Assembly (NCBI GenBank): GCA_016794465.1
Contig: JAEUKA010000089.1
Location: forward strand, 36,188 to 100,187
Direction: 5' to 3'
DNA length: 64,000 nt
DNA from: Myxococcales bacterium
Lineage (GTDB): Bacteria; Myxococcota_A; Polyangia; Palsa-1104; JAEUJZ01
The notes below the pieces were generated by a model. The model ran no database searches. It was not told the DNA's origin and saw only the letters and a program-made list of their open reading frames with translations. Of this stretch, positions 59,555-64,000 are shown piece by piece (positions within the stretch are counted from its first letter, which is position 1; every line of letters starts with the position of its first letter). The translations under genes were made by a program, and so were the position numbers.

Positions 59555-62383
59555 ATGTCCTTTGTGAATGAACGGCTGCAGCTCGTCCTTGTGCGCAGCC
59601 TCTTTTTTGCGACACGCGGACTTGTGGCCGGACTCCTCCTCTCGCTCCTCGATCTCTCCTGTTTTCGCAGTGCCATTGCGGCGCAGTTTCCGTCTCCTTT
59701 CCTGCAGCAGCGCTTGGCTCTGCATGTCCTGGCTCTGTCGATGCTGACCCTGATTCCTTTCGGGTTGGCTGCGGGCTGGCTGTGGCGACTCTCGCACTGG
59801 CTGCAGGAACATCATCGCCGAGCTGTTGGACTGCTGTGGGCCGGGGTGATGGCGCCGCTCGTCGGCTGGGTGGCGTTCTCTCTGTTCCTCGGCGGCAAGA
59901 TGCAGAGAGTGCCGCTTCACTCGCTGTGGTCAGGGCTCATTTTTGTACTGAGTCTGATTTTGATCGCTCGCCTGGCGCCGCTCATGATCGCCGGTTGGAC
60001 CCGGCTGCAAGCGTCCTCAAGAGTGCAGCGCTGGCTGGTTGCTCTCGGGCTCGCCGTCGTGCTGCTGGGTCTGCATCTTGCCGACAGGCAGGTGCTGCCC
60101 CGTCTGTACCCGTGGTTTCATGGCGTGCTGCTGGTGCTTCAGCTGGGGATGGCCGGCCTGATTGTTTCACTTCCAGCACCAATGTGGCCCAAACAGAAGC
60201 ATTGGTGCATTGGACTGGCAGTGTTCTGTGGGCTAGTGGTCTGGCAAGGGACTCGCTCGCTCGATAAGCTGCGACGGGCGATGGCGGTGCGGAGCGTGGT
60301 TCGGGAACACTCCCTGCTGACCGGTCGACTGCTACAGCTACTGCCCAAGCGGGCGGGCGTCACCCCGCGCACCACCGCGATTGTCGAGAAGACAGAGCAG
60401 GCCCCCACCTACCGTGGACCGCGCCTGACCGGACGCGATGTGTTCCTGATTACCGTCGATGCGTTTCGTCATGACAAACTCAGTCCAAACATTGCGCCCA
60501 CGATGCACCGCTTGGCTGCCCAAGGAGTGCAGTTTTCGCGCGCCTATACCCAAGTGCCGCATACCTCTTTTGCGGTGGCGACGCTGCTGACGGGAAAGCC
60601 GGTCTATGCGCTGATGCAGCTGGGACACGACGCGGGCAGTCACAAGACACTGCCGCTGATCTTGCGCAACTATCGCTACAAGACCGCAGCGTTCTACCCA
60701 CCGTCGGTGTTTTTCGTGGAACGTGACCGGCTGCAAGCGCTGGAGGACTCGGCCTATGGCTTTGAATACGTCAAGGTCGAGTACCTTTCCGGAGAGCGGC
60801 GGACGCAGCAGGTGATCGACTTTCTCGACGCAGAGCGGCCCGAGCGCGTGTTTGCCTGGATTCACTACCTAGAGCCGCATGAGCCCTATGATCCGCACCC
60901 CGGAGGACCGGATAGGAGTCGTCCAGATACCGAGCGCTACGACGGAGAAGTGCGCTATGTCGATCAGCAGATTGCGCGACTGACCGAGTATCTGTTGCGG
61001 ACGCGACCGGGGGCTCTGCTCCTCTTTGCGGCTGATCATGGGGAGGAGTTTGGTGAGCATGGCGGGCGCTACCACGGAACGACTCTCTACGACGAGCAAG
61101 CCCGGGTGCCACTGTTCCTTTTCGATACCTCTTCCCAGCCGCTGCTCGGTCCGCAGAGCTATCCGCAGCCGGTGGGACTGATTGATGTTGCGCCGACTCT
61201 GCTCGGGCTTCTGGATGTGGAACCACCGCTGCAGATGCGCGGACAGAACCTGGCGCCGTGGCTACTTCTCCATCGAGAAACACTGCCGCAGCGTGCCATT
61301 TGGAGCGAGATCGGCAAGCGAAAGATGATTGTCTACGGCGATCACAAGCTGATCTGTGATCTCGGGGATGACTCCTGTCAGGTGTTTGACTTGGTGCGCG
61401 ATCCCCAGGAACAGATCAACCTGGCAGACAGTGATCCACGACGGACGATGGAGCTACGCGGACGACTCCTTTCGCTCCTTTCGGAAGCGCGTGAGTACGA
61501 GCAAGCCGCGCAGGGAACCTCTGTGGAGTCGAAGTCTTCTCTGCAACATCAAGCGGCGCTCGCCCGTGCTCGGCTGGGTGACAGAGCCGCCCTGCCCTTG
61601 CTGTTGCCGCTGCTGAGCGATCCGAGTGCAAGCGAACAGACGCAGTACGAAGTGATCCGGCTCGCGGCGATCCTGACCACCCAAGCGATTCCCATTGCTG
61701 CCAGTGATCCCGATCCGATGGCAGCACTTTCGGATGATCTAGTTGCGCGCGCAACAAAGTCTTTGTCTACGCAACTTCTCGCAATCGGAACGCAGGAGCA
61801 GAAGCGCTGGACTGCGATTCTGCTGACGCGACTTGGTCAGCAGAGTGAGCCCATTTCTGGACTCCTTCACGACACGTTGTCCGACGAAAAGGCGCCTCCT
61901 ACCCAGCGACTGGCAGCGGCGCTGGCACAGTGGCGGATTCCTACCTGCCGCAGCAATGCCAAGGAAGACTGTGTGCGGGACTCCTTGCAGGTTCTGGATG
62001 CGGCGATGTCTCTTGATGATCCCGATCAGATTCGACCGCTGCTGCGGCTGCTGGGGGAAAGTCACGATGGTCGCGCACTGGCTCCGCTTTTGCGTCAGCT
62101 CGATTCCGTACGGAGTCGGGTCGATGTGGTGGCAGCGCTGGGACAGCTCGGTGATCAGCGGGCCCTTCCGAGGCTGGGACAGACACTGCTGGCCGATCCC
62201 TATGTTCATGTTCGAGCGCAAGCTGCCCGCGCGATCCACAAGATCGGAGGCCCTTCGGCCCAGCAGTTTTTGACGCAAGCCGAAAAGACAGAGACAGAGC
62301 CGGCCATCTTGTCGGTCCTGGCCAAACTCTCACAGACAAGCCATCCGCCGTCGAGCCGACCGGATGCAGGAGTCAGTCCATGA
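59555..62383 (+). CDS. Membrane AlkP-fold (sulfatase-like) enzyme with HEAT-like tail
   Basis: A 942-aa membrane protein. Residues 1-280 hold about six transmembrane helices. Residues about 300-660 are an alkaline-phosphatase/sulfatase-fold domain facing the periplasm, with VDAFRHDKL for the first metal, Thr337 in VPHTSFAVATLLTG at the nucleophile position, and DHGEEFGEHG for metal ligands. Sulfatases need C-x-P-S-R there; a Thr is the state in LtaS and phosphoethanolamine transferases, so a phospho- or glycerophospho-transfer is more likely than sulfate hydrolysis. The C-terminal 250 residues are HEAT-like (LARARLGDRAALPLLLPLL; VVAALGQLGDQRALPRL). It is coupled to the aminotransferase by a 4-nt overlap and is divergent from the amylase. 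Confidence 0.75.
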   Translation: MSFVNERLQLVLVRSLFFATRGLVAGLLLSLLDLSCFRSAIAAQFPSPFLQQRLALHVLALSMLTLIPFGLAAGWLWRLSHWLQEHHRRAVGLLWAGVMAPLVGWVAFSLFLGGKMQRVPLHSLWSGLIFVLSLILIARLAPLMIAGWTRLQASSRVQRWLVALGLAVVLLGLHLADRQVLPRLYPWFHGVLLVLQLGMAGLIVSLPAPMWPKQKHWCIGLAVFCGLVVWQGTRSLDKLRRAMAVRSVVREHSLLTGRLLQLLPKRAGVTPRTTAIVEKTEQAPTYRGPRLTGRDVFLITVDAFRHDKLSPNIAPTMHRLAAQGVQFSRAYTQVPHTSFAVATLLTGKPVYALMQLGHDAGSHKTLPLILRNYRYKTAAFYPPSVFFVERDRLQALEDSAYGFEYVKVEYLSGERRTQQVIDFLDAERPERVFAWIHYLEPHEPYDPHPGGPDRSRPDTERYDGEVRYVDQQIARLTEYLLRTRPGALLLFAADHGEEFGEHGGRYHGTTLYDEQARVPLFLFDTSSQPLLGPQSYPQPVGLIDVAPTLLGLLDVEPPLQMRGQNLAPWLLLHRETLPQRAIWSEIGKRKMIVYGDHKLICDLGDDSCQVFDLVRDPQEQINLADSDPRRTMELRGRLLSLLSEAREYEQAAQGTSVESKSSLQHQAALARARLGDRAALPLLLPLLSDPSASEQTQYEVIRLAAILTTQAIPIAASDPDPMAALSDDLVARATKSLSTQLLAIGTQEQKRWTAILLTRLGQQSEPISGLLHDTLSDEKAPPTQRLAAALAQWRIPTCRSNAKEDCVRDSLQVLDAAMSLDDPDQIRPLLRLLGESHDGRALAPLLRQLDSVRSRVDVVAALGQLGDQRALPRLGQTLLADPYVHVRAQAARAIHKIGGPSAQQFLTQAEKTETEPAILSVLAKLSQTSHPPSSRPDAGVSP

Positions 62384-63486
62384 AGTATGTGCGCATGCCG
62401 ATCGAGATCGAGTCTCCGGAACAGATGGGCTATGACAACGTAAAGTACAACCTGACAGAGAGCTCCTTTGCGGATGCGCAGCTCGGGGACCTGGATCTCG
62501 ATCTGCGGAGCCTGGTTCTCTGTTACGGAGAGCATCAAGGGAATCGTCGCCTGCGCGAGCTGATTGCCGTCGAGAGTGGAGTCTCTCCGGATGAGGTCTT
62601 GATCACCGCAGGAGCGGCAGCGGCGCTGTTTGTGATTGCCACCTCGCTGCTGCGGACAGGGGATCACTTGCTGGTGGAAAAGCCCAACTACGCCACCAAC
62701 ATCGAGACGCCGCGCGCGATCGGGGCTGCGATCGACTTTCATGAGCTGCGCTTTGAAGAGGGATTCCGTCCCAACCTCGATCGGCTTGCGGCCCAGATTC
62801 ATTCAAAGACCAAGCTGGTCAGCCTGACCGTCCCCCACAATCCAACCGGCAGTATGCTCAGTGAAGCAGAGCTGCGGCAGCTCATCGAGCTCTGTGCGAA
62901 CAAGGGAGTCACGCTGCTCGTCGATGAAACCTATCGCGAGATGGCGCACGGAGGACCCCTGCCGGTGGCGGCTTCCCTGTCCGATCGCGTACTCTCTGTG
63001 TCCAGTCTGTCAAAGACCTGGGGACTTCCGGGCATCCGCATTGGGTGGCTGATCTGTCGCGACCCGAAGCTGATGGAGACATTCCTCGCTGCGAAGGAAC
63101 AGATCTTCATCTGCAACTCGGTGGTCGATGAAGAGATCGCGCGCCGATTTTTGGAGCGCAAGGATCGCTTTGCACCCGCAGTCTTTTCCGCCATGCAGAA
63201 AAACTTTGCGGTGGTCAAGGAGTGGATGCAGAAGCAGAGTGATCTGGAGTGGATTCAACCGGAAGGAGGAGTGGTCTGTTTCCCACGCTTTCGCGACTCC
63301 TCTTCCGTCGACATAGAGCGCTTTTACCGAGTCCTTAATGACAAGTACAAGACGTTTGTCGGTCCCGGTCACTGGTTCGAGATGGAGCGCCGCTATCTGC
63401 GGATAGGATATGGCTGGCCCAAGGCAGAGGAGCTGAAAGCGGGTCTGGCGGCGATCTCTCTGTCCGCAGCGGAAGCGCGTTCCTAA
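62380..63486 (+). CDS. Class I/II PLP-dependent aminotransferase
   Basis: A 368-aa fold-type I aminotransferase. VPHNPTGSMLSE is the N-P-T-G motif, LLVDETYREM holds the PLP-binding Asp, SSLSKTWGLPGIRIGW carries the catalytic Lys, and YLRIGYGWP is the C-terminal arginine region. It is similar in length to aspartate/tyrosine-type aminotransferases but of unclear substrate. Its ATG overlaps the stop of the AlkP-fold gene by 4 nt, which is unusual company for such an enzyme and suggests the amine product or donor is used in a surface modification; that idea is speculative. Confidence 0.85.
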   Translation: MKYVRMPIEIESPEQMGYDNVKYNLTESSFADAQLGDLDLDLRSLVLCYGEHQGNRRLRELIAVESGVSPDEVLITAGAAAALFVIATSLLRTGDHLLVEKPNYATNIETPRAIGAAIDFHELRFEEGFRPNLDRLAAQIHSKTKLVSLTVPHNPTGSMLSEAELRQLIELCANKGVTLLVDETYREMAHGGPLPVAASLSDRVLSVSSLSKTWGLPGIRIGWLICRDPKLMETFLAAKEQIFICNSVVDEEIARRFLERKDRFAPAVFSAMQKNFAVVKEWMQKQSDLEWIQPEGGVVCFPRFRDSSSVDIERFYRVLNDKYKTFVGPGHWFEMERRYLRIGYGWPKAEELKAGLAAISLSAAEARS

Positions 63487-63488
63487 GC

Positions 63489-63833
63489 CTATTCCCCAAG
63501 TGACTTGCCGAGTCCTTTGAAGAACTGCTCGCCCGACTTCATCACTGCGTTGACTCCGCCCCCGGCGAGACAGCCGGCTGCTTCCCCGCAGCTCTGGGCA
63601 TCCATCACGCAGCGGATCGGCTTGCGGATCGACTCATCTCCTCCCAGCTTGCGCAGCTCTGAAAAGTAGTTGGAACATTCCTGACTCGCCTTCTCTTCAC
63701 ACAGAGAGGTGAATCGGGAACAGGCGCGACTTTCAGGACGAATGATGAGTGGCATTTTGTCGGGCGCAACGTAGTACCCGGCATAAGCGCCACCAGCGAT
63801 GAGAAGCACAGCCAAGACAAGGAACTTTTTCAT
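63489..63833 (-). CDS. Small exported Cys-containing protein
   Basis: A 114-aa protein with a signal peptide (about 1-18, ending GGAYA) and a mature part with six Cys (CSRFTSLC, QECSNYF, RCVMDAQSCG, AGCLAGGG). It is plausibly a small periplasmic disulfide-rich protein; not recognised. The start at 63833 is supported by GGAGG upstream. It is convergent with the aminotransferase gene, 2 nt from its stop. Confidence 0.6.
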   Translation of the reverse strand: MKKFLVLAVLLIAGGAYAGYYVAPDKMPLIIRPESRACSRFTSLCEEKASQECSNYFSELRKLGGDESIRKPIRCVMDAQSCGEAAGCLAGGGVNAVMKSGEQFFKGLGKSLGE

Positions 63834-63964
63834 CGAAGCCTCCAGCACGACTCTGCGGAGATTACAGACGATCTGTGGCCAGCAAGCAAGCCACCGGTTC
63901 ATCGCTTGCTCAACTTGGGAGTCCCAAATTTCAGTGTGAAGGAAGCACAAGGTGTGCGGGGGGG

Positions 63965-64000
63965 TACGGAGTGTGTACGGAGTGTGTACGGAGTGCATAC
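63965..64000 (+). repeat. 11-bp tandem repeat at the window edge
   Basis: The unit TACGGAGTGTG occurs three times in a row from 63965, the last copy ending in CA instead of TG, and the window ends in a fourth TAC. It is upstream of the small exported protein gene and may continue past the window. Confidence 0.5.

Noticed and set aside
1..64000. Mobile elements, prophage or integrase genes, tRNA and rRNA genes
   Set aside because: No transposase, integrase, capsid-like protein, tRNA cloverleaf or rRNA sequence was recognised in either strand.

Overview
The window looks like a chromosomal segment of a large-genome, GC-rich myxobacterium-like bacterium (Myxococcota or close relatives). This is inferred from gene style, not from any marker gene. 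The signs are Hanks-type Ser/Thr kinases fused to other modules, a long WD40 protein, an NtrC-like regulator, cysteine-rich and beta-helix lipoproteins, GspC-like PDZ proteins, TPR proteins and a PilZ protein. I found no rRNA, tRNA, insertion sequence, phage gene or CRISPR array. Genes are tightly packed. Many neighbours overlap by 4 nt (ATGA/GTGA), and several convergent pairs overlap at their stop codons.

Layout. 0-4 kb: Fur-family regulator, MFS transporter, STAS-like protein, double-PDZ protein and a PlsC acyltransferase. 4-10.3 kb: a pair of large signalling genes, one a degenerate trypsin-like domain + AAA ATPase + Ser/Thr kinase + membrane helix, the other an AAA ATPase + membrane helix + 14 WD40 repeats. 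10.4-12.8 kb: a crotonase, a non-coding 42-bp tandem array and a coiled-coil protein. 12.9-18.6 kb: a lipid or specialised-metabolite-like group (P450, FAD oxidoreductase, two SAM methyltransferases, a second STAS-like protein, a membrane fatty-acid-hydroxylase/sterol-desaturase). 18.7-23.1 kb: nadD, a Rossmann/DUF2520 protein, an NtrC-type regulator and uhpT. 23.2-31.6 kb: a binding-protein/TPR/YbjN-like operon, ogt, PilZ, TPR and a clostripain-like protein with Ser in place of the catalytic Cys.

31.6-38.8 kb (minus strand): beta-helix lipoprotein, PfkB kinase, a fused EutB-EutC ethanolamine ammonia-lyase with a Tat/lipoprotein-type signal, a Cys-rich lipoprotein, pdxJ and a CoA-binding protein. 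39-44.5 kb: a Pro-rich membrane protein, a kinase operon, a lipoprotein, then a PduO-type cobalamin adenosyltransferase next to a half-length PduL-like protein. Together with EutBC these suggest an adenosylcobalamin-dependent ethanolamine theme that lacks microcompartment shell genes here. 44.6-48.2 kb: a P-loop NTPase, a FabG-like SDR, a 0.4-kb structured-looking leader and RNase E/G. 48.2-53.2 kb: a four-gene operon of an SsnA-like aminohydrolase, two PLP lyases and a nitrilase-family amidase, probably releasing ammonia from an unidentified nitrogen compound. 53.2-64 kb: PDZ lipoprotein + SGNH hydrolase, rmlB-rmlD-rmlA-like sugar nucleotide genes, an exported GH13 amylase, and an AlkP/sulfatase-fold membrane enzyme translationally coupled to an aminotransferase.

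The most promising items for follow-up are the apparently exported EutBC fusion, the kinase/WD40 pair with a dead protease domain, the ssnA operon, and the Ser-for-Cys clostripain homologue. All functional statements rest on motif and family recognition from the sequence; no searches were run.
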